A stretch of 64,000 nt of DNA, taken from positions 1 to 64,000 of the forward strand of contig JAXGGA010005124.1 of the NCBI GenBank assembly GCA_038373865.1, given 5' to 3'. A program made the position numbers and the translations under genes. Each line of letters starts with the position of its first letter. Within the stretch, counting starts at the first letter, position 1. The DNA comes from Uloborus plumipes. Lineage: Eukaryota > Arthropoda > Arachnida > Araneae > Uloboridae. Shown piece by piece: positions 46,099 to 56,868 of this stretch. Below the pieces are notes generated by a model, which was not told the origin of the DNA, did not search any database, and worked only from the letters and a program-made list of their open reading frames with translations.

Positions 46099-47012
46099 CA
46101 AAATACTACTGTTTCCAAACGTTGCCAAAATCAATGTTGCTGAAATGCGAAATCTATGAAAATGAAAAAAAAAAAAAAAATCCGCCAAAACTTTTAATTA
46201 AGTCATTAGTGTATTGGAAACAGAGTTGCCAGAAACATACTACGCTCCTTATTTGGGCCGAAAAAATACTACCGTAGAATCAAAAATACTACGTCTGGCC
46301 GTAGCCTACGAAGATAGACGCTGGCAACCCTGGAAAAAGAAAGAAACAAAAATAAGTATGAACACGTAACCATAGTAACAACATGAAAAATTGATTTCCG
46401 TTGATAAAATAATTCATTTTATCTCTCTTTTCAAACAAATTTTATTCTAAAGTTCAACCATTTTAGAATCGTTTGGCTTGCTTTACTGAAGCAAGCCAAA
46501 CGATTGGCTTGCGCCTTGAATCGCGGCCGCTGAATCTTGGCGCCTTGAATTTCGGGATTCTAAAAACAATTGTTACAGCTCTCCTGATGATCGTAGAAAC
46601 TTCGAAAAAACTTCATTTTGTGCAGAAAATTCTAAGCTTTCGAATGACATAAGACTTGAAAATGTGTGTGAAATATTTCTTCCCTATTTTATCGAATTTC
46701 CGCTAAGAATTCGAATAGAAAAAGAACGAAATGGAATTTTTGAAAAATCGCTTCGAGGTGCAAAACTACATGCTACAAACTAATTTTGTGCCAAGTGGCA
46801 TGAAAATCGACCGAACGGTTTTGGCGCTACGCGCGTAACAGACAAACAGACAGAAAGAAAGAAAGAAGGACAGACAGAACCACCTTCAGCTTTATTATTA
46901 GTAGAGATTGAAATGGCCACCAAAGCTGTGACTCCTATTCAGGAATCTCAGTCTGGAGCTTCAACACTCTGCACTGTTCTGACATCTTTGTCTGTCTCTC
47001 TGTGTGCTGCAG

Positions 47013-47119
47013 GTTCTGGCCTGGTGCTGCGCTGGGAGCAGCACTCTCTCCAGCTGCTGGCGTCGGGGGACGTCCGCCACGTGCGCGTCTGGGACGCACA
47101 GAGGGAGGCCAAGCTGCAG
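47013..47119 (+). CDS. RPTOR: Raptor WD40 exon
   Basis: Acceptor tgtgctgcag, donor GTGAGT. Encodes SGLVLRWEQHSLQLLASGD then VRHVRVWDAQREAKLQ, matching the family 'GMVVDWEQ...LMSSGDVRIVRIWDTDREMKVQ'. GC-rich at third positions, unlike the flanking DNA. An upstream ATG (46913) gives an open run-in that is intron, not coding. Confidence 0.93.
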
Positions 47120-47172
47120 GTGAGTAGTACCCTTCTCTTCCTTTCCCGCTTTCACCCAAGCTAAAATTTTTG

Positions 47173-48235
47173 GTATCATCAGTTTGCCGAATGAAGTTCC
47201 AATTTTACCGATCGAGGAAATACGAGCATGCGTAACATTTAGTGAGAAAAAGCATTAGGCATCTTTCAGAAAGCAATTCTAAAAACTAAAAAGAACAAAT
47301 AATCTCCATGTCGCAATAGTGTCTTCAAATTGCCGAATCGTCAGCAAAATGTGCCGAATACGGAAAGTATCGAGAGGTCACGGTGACCTCTGATGTCCCA
47401 GACTAATTCAAGTGTGGGACATCGGTCTGAATAATGATATTTCAGAGTGTTCGTATTTTCTCCAAATGATGGATGCAGACTAGTACTTTAAACAATCGCC
47501 ACATTTATTGTAAATAAGATTAAAAACAAATAAAAAGTTTTAAATGACGTCCAGTATCACAGCTTCCTTACACGACCTCAACTTTAAAATATGGCTATGT
47601 TCTGTTAATTAAATCCACGTGCCTACAACTATCAAAGAAAATGGCAAGGCATACGGTCAACTACAGCAAACGCCTAAGTGGGGAGTCAGAAAGAAGATCC
47701 ATTGCAGGTAAGCCGGACCGGCGAACTTCAAAGTAGCGACCCGCTTCCGAAAAGAAACCAGACAACAAAAGTTGTAAGTAAGTAAGTCAAGTGAAGTCCC
47801 CCGGGCAAAGCCCACGCTTATATACCTACCTAATTTGCATTAAGACGCCAACGTAAGACCCGCCTATACACGTGCCGAAGGCAACAACCAATCTTGACGA
47901 GGCATGTTTCTCATTTGCATATAGGCACGCCTTCTGGCGGGCAACAGCAGGCAATCTAATTATGTGCATCTGAGCATCGATAAGATGGAGGAAAACAATG
48001 AAGGGGTAAGTAAGAAGGATGACAGTAGCGCTAATTCTATCAATTATCAATTTGCCGAATGAAGTTCCAATTTTACCGAATGATACAATACAAGCATGCA
48101 TAACATTTAGTGAGAAAAAGCATCTTTCAGAAAGCAATTCTAAAAACTAAAAATAACAAATAATCTCAATGTTGCAATACTGTCTTCAAATGGCTGAATC
48201 GTCAGCAAAATGTGCCGAATACGGAAAGTATCATC
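47173..48235. mobile_element. insertion with 185-bp terminal direct repeats and 8-bp flanks
   Basis: gtatcatc at 47173-47180 and 48228-48235 flanks 1047 bp whose ends are direct repeats (47181-47371 and about 48049-48227). They share 'tttgccgaatgaagttccaa', 'acatttagtgagaaaaagca' and 'aaatgtgccgaatacggaaa'. The repeats do not start TG or end CA. The middle has a TATATA box region near 47819 but no ORF. It may be a miniature LTR-like element or a repeat interrupted by a solo LTR. Confidence 0.5.
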
Positions 48236-48304
48236 GGGGCGCTCCGGAACCTGCTCCGAGAATCTTTTGATCTTCCGTCCCTGAAACGTGTCTGTCTCCC
48301 CCAG

Positions 48305-48435
48305 GACCTCCCGACGGGTGCGGACAGCTGCGTGACGTGCCTCTCCTCGTGCGCCGAGAGCAGCGGCCTGGCCTGCGCCGGGTGCGGGGACGGCACCGTG
48401 CGCCTCTACGACCGCAGGATGCCGCACAACGAGTG
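48305..48435 (+). CDS. RPTOR: Raptor WD40 exon
   Basis: Acceptor ctcccccag, donor GTGAGC. Encodes DLPTGADSCVTCLSSCA then GLACAGCGDGTVRLYDRRMP, matching 'DIPTGADSCVTSLSCD...GDGSIRVYDRRM'. Strongly GC-rich. Confidence 0.95.
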
Positions 48436-48519
48436 GTGAGCCCCTTTTAGCCTACTCCCTCTTACGTAAAATAAAGGTTTTCAATATGCAGTAAATTTTG
48501 AAAAAACCCACTTTACCTA

Positions 48520-50090
48520 CACTAGGTGGCCAAAAGTATCCAGACACTTTCCAAAATTCACATTTTTACATATAGCTGGAGAAATAAGTGATCAATTGTT
48601 CTTTAACTTTAGTCATACAAAATATAGGCTTCACAGAACATTTCCAAGTTGAAGTTAAATTACCCTTGCATTTGGGGGACGATAAGAAGGGGGGGTCGAA
48701 AGAAAAACCGCTTTTTGACCATAACTCTTTGAAAATAGCTCGGAATAAGCTATGCATTTCAGTAATTAATTAGCATACTATGTATAATTACTATACAAAT
48801 TCAAATGAACGTACCACTCTTACTTCCGAAGATATGAAACATTTTTTAAAAAACGGCAATTTTATTTGAAGGGTTTTTGCTCATAACACGCAGAGTTTTT
48901 GATCAAACCTTATCAAAACTTCAGGAAAGATGACAAAATACAAGAGAAAGAACATACTAAAACGGTTTTTAAAAATATTAAAAATTCGATGAGATATGAA
49001 CGTTAAAAGGAAATAATTTTTCACGGCGCATGCGCGAACGACAGAAATTAAATAACTACAAAAATATTGTAGCTTGATGGTTTATACTGCATCTTATAAA
49101 AAAAGTTTTTGTTGAATATCATGAAAATTGAAAAAGATATCAGCGATCTAGTGAGCTGTATTTCATTCATTTGCAGACAATACATACATAGTGAGGGTCT
49201 GTCCACAAAGAGCTATTTTTAAAATAAAGGTTATTTCGTCATCATTCAAAATCAACGTTTCAGGGGGTCTCCGGATACTTTTGGCCACCTACTTATAAGG
49301 TCTTTTTGGCCGAATGGGCGAAATGTGACTTCTATGCCAAACATAAATTTTTAAACAGTATACAATTTAACATTGAAAAATATGCTCGATTGTCCCCACA
49401 CTATTTGTGAACAACCCCTCTCCATTTATGAATTGTCAGCAAATGAATGAATTACAGCTCACTAGATCGCTGATATCTTTTTCAATTTTTACGATATTCA
49501 ACTGGAACTTTTTTTATAAGATGCAGTATACACCAGGCTACAATATTTTTGTAGTTATAAATTTCTGTCTTTCGCGCATGCGCCGTGCAAAATTATTTCC
49601 TTTTAACGTTCATATCTCATCGGATTTTTAATATTTTTAAAAACCGTTTTAGTATGTTCTTTCTGTTGTATTTTGTCATCTTTCCTGAAGTTTTGATAAG
49701 GTTTGATCAAAAACTCTGCGTGTTATGAGCAAAAACCCTTCAAATAAAATTGCCGTTTTTTAAAAAATGTTTCATATTTTCGGAAGTAAGAGTGGTACGT
49801 TCATTTGAATTTGTACAGTAATTATACATAGTATGCTAATTAATTACTGAAATGCATAGCTTATTTCGAGCTATTTTCAAAGAGTTATGGTCAAAAAGCG
49901 GTTTTTCTTTCGACCCCCCCCTTCTTGTCGTCCCCTAAATGCAAGGGTAATTTAATTTCAACTTGGAAATGTTCGGTGAAGAATATATTTTGTATGACTA
50001 AAGTTAAAGAACAATTGATCACTTATTTCTCGAGTTATATCTAAAAATGTAAATTTTTGAAAGTGTCTGGATACTTTTGGCCACCTAGTG
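48520..50090. mobile_element. mariner-like MITE plus inverted second copy (1.57 kb palindrome)
   Basis: TA (48518-48519, 50091-50092) flanks CACTAGGTGGCCAAAAGTAT and ATACTTTTGGCCACCTAGTG. The left arm (48520 to about 49182) is the near-perfect reverse complement of the right arm (about 49431 to 50090). Within the centre, 49269-49287 carries another TIR end (ggatacttttggccaccta), so 48520-49287 alone is a complete MITE and the rest is an inverted partner. It interrupts the repeat family whose right end is also at 18480-18619. Confidence 0.88.
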
Positions 50091-50092
50091 TA

Positions 50093-50562
50093 CGCAGTGG
50101 GTGTTTTCAAGTGGGCCCGCCAGAAAAAACCAGGGTGGGTTGTTTAGGGCTGAGCCCACTTTGGCGAACCCTGATTATGTTGGCTATTGGTTATGTTACC
50201 TTGTTCCCATGCAAATCGACCTTGTGCACGTCGGCTGGAGGCGTGCCGATGCGATGACGTCATCGCGAATCAAAGATCGGTACGTGCCGAGTCGGCGTGT
50301 ATAAGTAAGTGTGCTTTGGCGTGTGTAAGCATGGGGTGTAAGTAAGTGGGTTGATGGGGGAGTCCATTTTCGATTGTGCATTGTTTTTTATTGCTCTTAA
50401 GTTATGTGTTGGGCGAGTGTGCCTTTTTCGCTTAGATTTGTAACGAATGATTTTAATAAACTAAATGTTTTTTAAGAAGGATAGTATTCACTTAGAAAGT
50501 TAGTAATTAAATAAAATTAACAGATTATACCCAATTAATCGGTTCAATTTCTCTCTCTGCAG
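50093..50562. other. Raptor intron DNA, possible repeat or solo LTR
   Basis: Contains the right end of the 14721-type element (to about 50171), then a stretch with TGACGTCA (50257) and AATAAA (50454) that could be a solo LTR; no ends were defined. Confidence 0.35.
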
Positions 50563-50640
50563 CTGCCTGCACGTGTTCCAGGAGCACTCCGGCTGGGTGG
50601 TGGACGTCCTGCTGCAAGAGAAGCGGATCGTCAGCGGGAG
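50563..50640 (+). CDS. RPTOR: Raptor WD40 exon
   Basis: 78 nt, acceptor ctctgcag, donor GTGAGT. Encodes CLHVFQEHSGWVVDVLLQ then EKRIVSGS, matching 'ECRVMTYREHTAWVVKASLQ...IVSVS'. A MITE begins nine bases into the following intron. Confidence 0.93.
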
Positions 50641-50649
50641 GTGAGTATC

Positions 50650-50813
50650 CAGGCCTGTGATTTAGGGGGGCAGGGGGGGGTCAATTGCCCCCCTGGCTTT
50701 GAGAAATCAATGTATTTACAAAAAGTGGGCGTGGTTTTTTCTGTTTTCCGATATAATTGCATTATGTTTGGACCCTTTGCCCCCCCCCTGGAAAACTTGA
50801 AATGACGTCCCTG
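50650..50813. mobile_element. hAT-like MITE inserted at the Raptor splice donor
   Basis: The 8-bp target duplication tgagtatc (50642-50649, 50814-50821) includes donor bases +2 to +9. Ends are CAGGCCTGTGATTT and AAATGACGTCCCTG. The element's terminal G recreates GTGAGT at 50813-50818. A second end of the same family (taaatgacgggcctg) is at 50882-50896. Confidence 0.75.
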
Positions 50814-51098
50814 TGAGTATCCTACTTTTGTACCGACAGAGCTTCGACCGGTACGAAAAGTCAACCCCCCTGCCCCCCCCCCTAAATGACGGGCCTGCCA
50901 AGAACACGCTCAGATTGTTCTGCATTGCGTAAATCATCACCTTAAAAGTAAAATAACAGAAGCATGAAAGACCCGCAAATAATCAAGAGTTTACTGTATT
51001 TCAGTATGTTAAAACTGCTTTTTTAATAATTCTACTCGATTTCGGGTAATACGATAGAAAATAAGATTTAGATTAATATCTGTCTCTCTCTTTTCCAG

Positions 51099-51221
51099 CG
51101 TGGCCGGGGACGTGCGCTTCTGGGACCTGCGCCGGCCTCACTCCAGCGTGTGCCAGGTGCCCCCCTCCCCACACGGCATGACGGCCATGGACGCCCACCC
51201 GGCGCTCGACCTGGTGGCGTG
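51099..51221 (+). CDS. RPTOR: Raptor WD40 exon
   Basis: Acceptor cttttccag, donor GTGAGT. Encodes VAGDVRFWDLRRPHSSVCQV then HGMTAMDAHPALDLVA, matching 'VNGDVRIFDPRMP...GLTALDIHPQADLIA'. Strongly GC-rich. Confidence 0.94.
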
Positions 51222-53231
51222 GTGAGTGCAAAAGAATAGAGCTTTCTATTGGTATATTGCATGAGTTGAAGAAATTCTCAGTGAGCATGTTTTGAAATAC
51301 TTGATAATGGGATAAACCCATATCTAATACCAGTGTAATAGCAGAGTCCTTTATACTGGTATTTTAGAAACAACAAAGTTTAAAAAATAAATTAGATATT
51401 TATTTCCAATTAAAAGGAAGGATAAGCACAGCGAAGTTCTTTCAAAGCGATGACCATTATACATTTAAAGAAAAACATTTTTAATTCTAATTTTCAATCG
51501 TGAAAACAATTACTGGTATGACTGTTAAATTCTCTAAAAAGAGCCTTGCTCAAAAAAAACAAGAATTTGCCCCTTTAAAGCGGGCAAGCAAACTCAACTC
51601 AAAAGTCACGCATAGTGACCGATCGAAAAATGCAAGTGAAGTTCAAAAGGTGAATTTTTTCCTCAATTACATTTGCATATGGGGTCATCGGGAATTACAT
51701 TACACACAGCAACGACCTAGGCACGTAGATTGTTTCGGCTTTCATATGACATGAAAAGTCACACCTCTGACTACGTCACAAACAAGCCCCACTTAGGGCA
51801 CATGCACAGGACTCCAAGTTCTGAGCAAATGCACACTAAATCAGTAGAGAATGGGAGTACACCAAACAATGTGCGAAGCAAATTTAACTTTTGATAAAGA
51901 ACAAGGTAGATTATGTAAGAAGTGAGATAACTAATGCATTTGTCTAAGAATATTCAACGTCAAAAGCCACGGTCAATTACCTTGAAGTTTAAATCTGTCA
52001 TAAGAAAGTCATGTAATGTGTCCATAGAAAGCTCTGTTCTTTAGCTTTACAATTTGTGAATTGTGTTCATTCTTTGTTGCACTGCTCAGTCAGTTCCCTC
52101 TCTCATGAGTGTCTGCGGGGTGCCGAACCGGGGGTCGTTCGGCTCCCGGTCTGGATCGAAAACAGCGGAGTGCTCTTCTGGAACCAGCACAGTGGTTACA
52201 AACTGCAAAAGAAGTTGGAAGAACCTCTTGGTTGTGAATCGCTGTCCTTCCAAAGTAGTGAAAATGTAACGAATGCCAGTCTGGCTTTGTGGTGCAGATT
52301 TTATTGGAACGTGTCAAATTTGATGGCCAATCTCTTTGATAAAAGGCATTTTGCCCCTTAGTTTTGCACCTTTACGGTATTTTCTGAGAGGTAAGCTGCG
52401 CCACTGTATATGCTGAATTACGCATTTTATTTAACTAAAAAATAAGTTGCCCTTTGTAACATCACCAACTGACTAGACCAAACCTCTACCATCCCACACC
52501 TCACGATATTTGACTCCAGAAGCAAAGTGTTGTGCAATACTTGATAGAAGTGAATTTTAACTCTTAGCTGTTCTAAGAAAAAGAAAATCATTCTCCTGTT
52601 ATCCTTTGAACTAAGAACTTGAGCAGAAAGGAAGCATTTTACGTAGCTAAAACGTAAGTTGTCACCTGTAGCATCGCCACAGAATAAATTTGACCGCAAC
52701 GTCAATCGAAAACCAGGCTGTGACAACAGCCAAAATCACAGGAGAAGTATGTCCGGCCAACAGAAGTGGACATCCGATTGGTCCATCCAAATCACTGTTT
52801 GCAGGCGAGCTTCTGCCTCTCAACACATTGGATGCTCCAGACTTCTTTCAACCCTGAGTATTTGACCAAATTAATATTTAATTCGCAAGTACTTATTATA
52901 CGGGATGCTCTATTTTAACCTATATTTCCTTAATTTTCATATATCTGTTCACCCTATATGTATAATTCCTATGGCTAAAATACTCAAAATGAGGTGCCGT
53001 GACTAGATGTTGAAAGTTTGAGGCGAAAACGAAAATTTAGTCTAGAAATATGAAATGTAACTTTTCATGCGGATCTCAACTCTGCACCTCGTTTTGAGCA
53101 TTTCTGCCATAGGAAGTCTACATCTAGGACAAACCGTAGGGAAGATGAAAGTTATGGATGGAACACCCCGTATTGTTTCTGGATAGATTGATAGATAGTG
53201 ACTCTCTCTTTCTCTCTGTCTGTTTGTGTAG
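51222..53231. other. Raptor intron with an inverted repeat and a GC-rich island
   Basis: 'agaatagagctttctattgg' near 51232 is inverted near 52026-52045, outlining an element of about 0.8 kb related to the 55873-56868 foldback. A GC-rich stretch at 52100-52200 keeps a 101-codon frame open (52056-52361) but has no domain I recognise and is not needed for the Raptor phase. Confidence 0.45.
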
Positions 53232-53361
53232 CGGTGCTGCCACCCAGTTCATCTCTGTGTTCGATCGCAATGGGGAGTGTGTGAGTACCATCAAGTACCA
53301 CGACGGATTCATGGGCCACCGGATCGGGCCAATCAGCTGCCTCGCATTCCACCCATACAAG
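53232..53361 (+). CDS. RPTOR: Raptor WD40 exon
   Basis: Acceptor tttgtgtag, donor GTGAGT. Encodes CGAATQFISVFDRNGE then IKYHDGFMGHRIGPISCLAF ending HPYK. It matches the highly conserved 'CGSVNQFTAIYNSSGELINN', 'IKYYDGFMGQRVGAISCLAF' and 'HPH'. Confidence 0.96.
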
Positions 53362-53645
53362 GTGAGTGGCACCCCACGCCCCTAACTGAGGGTGAACCTG
53401 AACTATACACTACGCTGCTGAGCGGGATTTCTCGATTTTATCTTCCATTCAGGGTTTATTTGTTAAATTTGCGTTATGGGGGGTCGATCTTCCAAAGCAG
53501 ACTATTTCTTGACACTTTTCAATTATTTAAAGATCATCTTTGTATAGAAATTATTAAATTTATTTATTTCACTTTAATGACTTTTTATAAATTACTTTTT
53601 ATGACTTCTCTAACATGTATGCATTCATTTCATGTGAATGTTATA

Positions 53646-54230
53646 CAGTATAACCTCGATTTAACGATTGCTTATGGACTGTAAAAAATTATTGTTAAAT
53701 CGAGGATATCGTTAAATCGAGAAAGCATACTTATAAGTTAAACGGATTAAACTACTGATAATTAAGTGAACGCTTAAACATACGTTATTTTGCTTCGATA
53801 AGAAAACTGCGCATTTATATTATTTCCAAAGCTATTTCATCGATCTTTGTTTTCTTTTGTTGAGAAAATTTCACTTTTTTCGACCTCATTTTTCTCGACT
53901 GATCACTCTCCTCTCAAGGTGCAAAAAAATTGTGTTTGAAATGCTAGAAGTTTGGACGTTACTGAAGGATGAATCTTTTTACTATTGGAACATGAGGTTT
54001 CATACTGTTACAAGTAAAATAGTTAGAAAAATATTTTAAACATATACTACTGTATGTTTGACAAGAGATAATTTGGCCCTGCCTGATATCATCGTTAAAT
54101 CGAGGAAAGCTATCGTTAAATTGAGGAAGTTTTAACATTAAATTCAAGGCATATGAGTCGGGACCAATGAAATGTATCGTTAAATTGGGGAAATCGTTAA
54201 ATCGGGTATCGTTAAATCGAAGTTATACTG
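53646..54230. mobile_element. pogo-like MITE, second family
   Basis: Ends CAGTATAACCTCGATTTAAC and TTAAATCGAAGTTATACTG are flanked by TA (53644-53645, 54231-54232). Many internal 'atcgttaaatcgagg' repeats. 585 bp, non-coding. Confidence 0.88.
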
Positions 54231-54232
54231 TA

Positions 54233-55626
54233 TATGTTTTTTTTTAATTAAGTGATAGCAAATGATGCAATGACAATAATGTAATAAAATTTCACACTAT
54301 TAAATCATAATGTAATAATAAATATTAAATGCAATATATTAAGTCAATATTTTGTAGGAAAACCGTTGGTTTTTTTATCATATTACGTTGCCTAAGATAA
54401 TAATTTAAATAAATTAAAATTTATTTGAAAGCTATTTTTTTTGTTTTTATTTTGCATTAAAATTTGAAAAATACACTAAAGGGGGGTAATATTCACATGA
54501 AATCAATACATACTTGTTAAAGAAGTGATAAATGGGTGATTTAGGGGAAATAAATAAATAATCATTCGTTATGCAATGCTAAATGATTAAATCTTTAAAA
54601 AACTGAAGATCCCACTTGTAGAGAAAAATTAGGTCCATAGATGAACCGTTCACGAAAATACAAAATTCAAAAAACTGACCCTTCACAAAAATCAGAAATA
54701 GGAAAACGGCTCCTTCACAGAAACCTTAGACACACAGCCAACAAGATGTAAATTTGTTAACTATGGTATATACTTTAATCTGATATGTTTCTAATTTTTG
54801 AAATTCAATTATTAGTTGTAAAAGCATTTCAATTTTGCTTCTCCGAGACCGTTAACAACCACCCTAACATGTTTGAAGAGTGCTTAATATATTAATCTCA
54901 AAAAGTAATAAATAATTGTAAATTGTTTTGGATTATTTTTAAATATTAGTTTTTGATAAAAGTATATGCATTTTGTGGAAGTAGGTTTTCACTAATATTA
55001 TTTTTCATATTCCAAAAAATGGGACTGTAATAAAATGACCTGGATCGAGCCATGGTTATTGTTTAGAGTTCGAAAAGATCATGATGTTTTCAAAAATATT
55101 TCAAATGTTGATATATCCGATATTTCCAAGAAACAGAAAATGAAGTCTTGGAACAGTAAATGTGACCCCAAATCACTGTTGTATATTTTCTTACATCATA
55201 TATAAACTCAAATTAATGTTTAATTTTTAATGAAGCAGTTTTAATCTATATTAGAATTGTTACATTGCTAATCATTTTAAGAAAAGTAAATAAAATACTA
55301 CATTATATTATATTAATGATCCTTTAATATATCATATAAATATTGTTTCACTTTGTTGTTATTTGAATAATAAATCAACACTATTAAGATGACTGCATAA
55401 TTTCTATATTGAAAATATTGTGTTTAGAAAAATAAATATCAAAATATCGCGATATTTTCAAAATAAATATTGGACATAAATCATGAAAAAAATCAGCTAA
55501 CCATGGGTAACGCTAAGTCCAATCTCTTTTCCAATTTGTTCCTTTTTTTCAAGAGATAAGTTTTCTTAACTATTTCACTTCGCCCCACCAGTCTCTCTGA
55601 ATGTGACATTTGTTTTTTTGTTTCAG
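54233..55626. other. last Raptor intron, no element resolved
   Basis: Very AT-rich; no exon or clear TIR seen. Confidence 0.4.
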
Positions 55627-55692
55627 GCCTGCCTGGCTGCCGGAAGCACGGACTCGCTCATCTCCATCTACTCTGTGAACAGGAAACACTGA
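55627..55692 (+). CDS. RPTOR: Raptor terminal exon and stop
   Basis: Acceptor tgtttcag. Encodes ACLAAGSTDSLISIYSVNRK, His, then TGA at 55690-55692, matching the family end 'LAVGSNDYYISVYSVEKRVR'. Confidence 0.94.
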   Translation, partial: ACLAAGSTDSLISIYSVNRKH

Positions 55693-55748
55693 ATCATCTG
55701 TACATAACATGTGCCATCTGCTTAAATTATTATTCTTACTATGCTGCT

Positions 55749-55754
55749 ATTAAA
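55749..55754 (+). terminator. RPTOR: ATTAAA poly(A) signal of Raptor
   Basis: ATTAAA lies 57 nt after the stop and is followed by T- and C-rich DNA. Confidence 0.6.
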
Positions 55755-55872
55755 GACTCATATTTTTCCACCACCATCTGCCTCTCTCCTTCACCGCACC
55801 TCGCCCTCCCTGACTTGTTCTTGATTGCTCTTGTGACGGATCCCATTGGCTGGCTGTTGACTTTTAAAGTAT

Positions 55873-56868
55873 AGTTCAAGAGCTGGCAACATAAAAAAAC
55901 AAGAATTTTAAGGCCTCTGGCTCTTTAATATATCTTTCCTTACGTTCTTTTTGAGCAGTGGTCTGGCTGCTGTTGCGTTTGTTACTGCACATCACACTTT
56001 TTCTGGTAAAAATTGTGATTTTAAAATCATTTCAGGGCAACTCCATGTCAGACCGATCACCTTCTTGACCAAGCCATTTTTGATTTACATGAAATTTGAT
56101 GTGGAGGACACACGTAACAGGATAAGTGGTCGTGCGAATTTTTAGGTTTTTATTTGAAAAATTGTAGGGAATACAGGGCTGTAAAAAGAAGCAAAAAATG
56201 TGAAAAAACAAAAACTGGTTCCATGCAAATGAGTAATTTCTCTTTTAGTTATAGCAGAATAAAAATTTAGAAACCATTGTTAAGCTAAAGAATAAAGCTT
56301 TCTGTTGATATATTACATGACTTTCCTAGGAGATGTTAAAGCTTGGGGGTCATTCACCGTGACATTAGACTTTGAATATCTGCAGACATGCCTTCTTAGA
56401 ATTGATTGATGTCATACAATATATCGACGGAAACTACTATTCTTTTGCTTTACAATGGTTTTTGAATTTTGATTCTACTTTAACTGGAAGAGAAATTACA
56501 ATCATTTACATGTAACAGCTGTCCGTTCTTTTTTTTTTTTTTTTTGCACTTGAGGCTTTTTTTACAGCCCTGTATTTCATACCATTTTTAAAGTAGAAAT
56601 CTAAAAAATTGGCAGGATTACTTGTTTTGTCATATGTCCTCCACACCAAATTTCATCTAAATTGGAAACGGTGAGGTCGAGAAAGTGATCGATTTTGACG
56701 TGAAACTGCACTGAAATAATTTAAAAATCACTATTTTCACCAGTAAATGTGACGTGCAGGGAAAAACACAGGGTCAGCCAGACAGCTGTTCGGAAGAGAA
56801 TAATTAAAATATATTAAGGAGTCAGACTGTAAAAATTCTTGTTTTGACGACACTGCTAGCTCGTAGAA
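55873..56868. mobile_element. 1-kb foldback element downstream of Raptor
   Basis: The left arm from about 55873 (agttcaagagctggcaac) is mirrored by the right arm to about 56868. Paired blocks include 'aaaacaagaatttt'/'aaaattcttgtttt', 'ggtctggctg'/'cagccagaca', 'atgtggaggacac'/'gtcctccacac' and 'acagggctgtaaaaa'/'tttttacagccctgt'. Related DNA is in the intron at 51226-52063. Confidence 0.75.

Larger units (their letters stand above)
39510..46103 (+). mobile_element. young full-length Copia (Ty1/copia) retrotransposon
   Basis: CAAAA target duplications at 39510-39514 and 46099-46103 bracket an element of 6584 bp. Both LTRs begin TGATAG and end GCCATCA. Order of parts: 5' LTR, primer site, AT-rich leader with tandem repeats, Gag-PR-IN frame (40570-43263), the same frame continuing after one TGA as RT-RNase H (to 44847), polypurine tract, 3' LTR. 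By eye the LTRs differ at roughly ten positions plus one small indel near the 3' end, so insertion is recent. The integrase-before-RT order defines copia type. It sits inside a MITE inside a Helitron in a Raptor intron, same strand as Raptor. Confidence 0.97.
39452..46332. mobile_element. hAT-like MITE split by the Copia element
   Basis: CAGGGTTGCCAG and CTGGCAACCCTG are perfect inverted ends. Flanks aaaaaaga (39444-39451) and gaaaaaga (46333-46340) match 7 of 8. Its own DNA is only 39452-39514 and 46104-46332. Confidence 0.75.
38564..46907 (-). mobile_element. non-autonomous Helitron, copy 3, split by a MITE carrying Copia
   Basis: On the minus strand it starts TCTCTACTAATAATAAAGCTG at 46907 and ends with hairpin CACGGGCAAAGCCGTG and then CTAG at 38564, between A and T. 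Without the inserted MITE and Copia it would be about 1.5-1.8 kb. It contains a perfect 16-bp stem at 46467-46505 (cgtttggcttgc / gcaagccaaacg) and a 'cagacagaaagaaa' run at the 5' side. Confidence 0.75.

Noticed and set aside
46913..47012. ATG-initiated run-in to the Raptor exon at 47013
   Set aside because: It precedes a strong acceptor (tgtgctgcag) and has no similarity to Raptor; it is intron.
52056..52361. 101-codon ORF in a GC-rich intron stretch
   Set aside because: No recognisable domain; Raptor exons join in phase without it.
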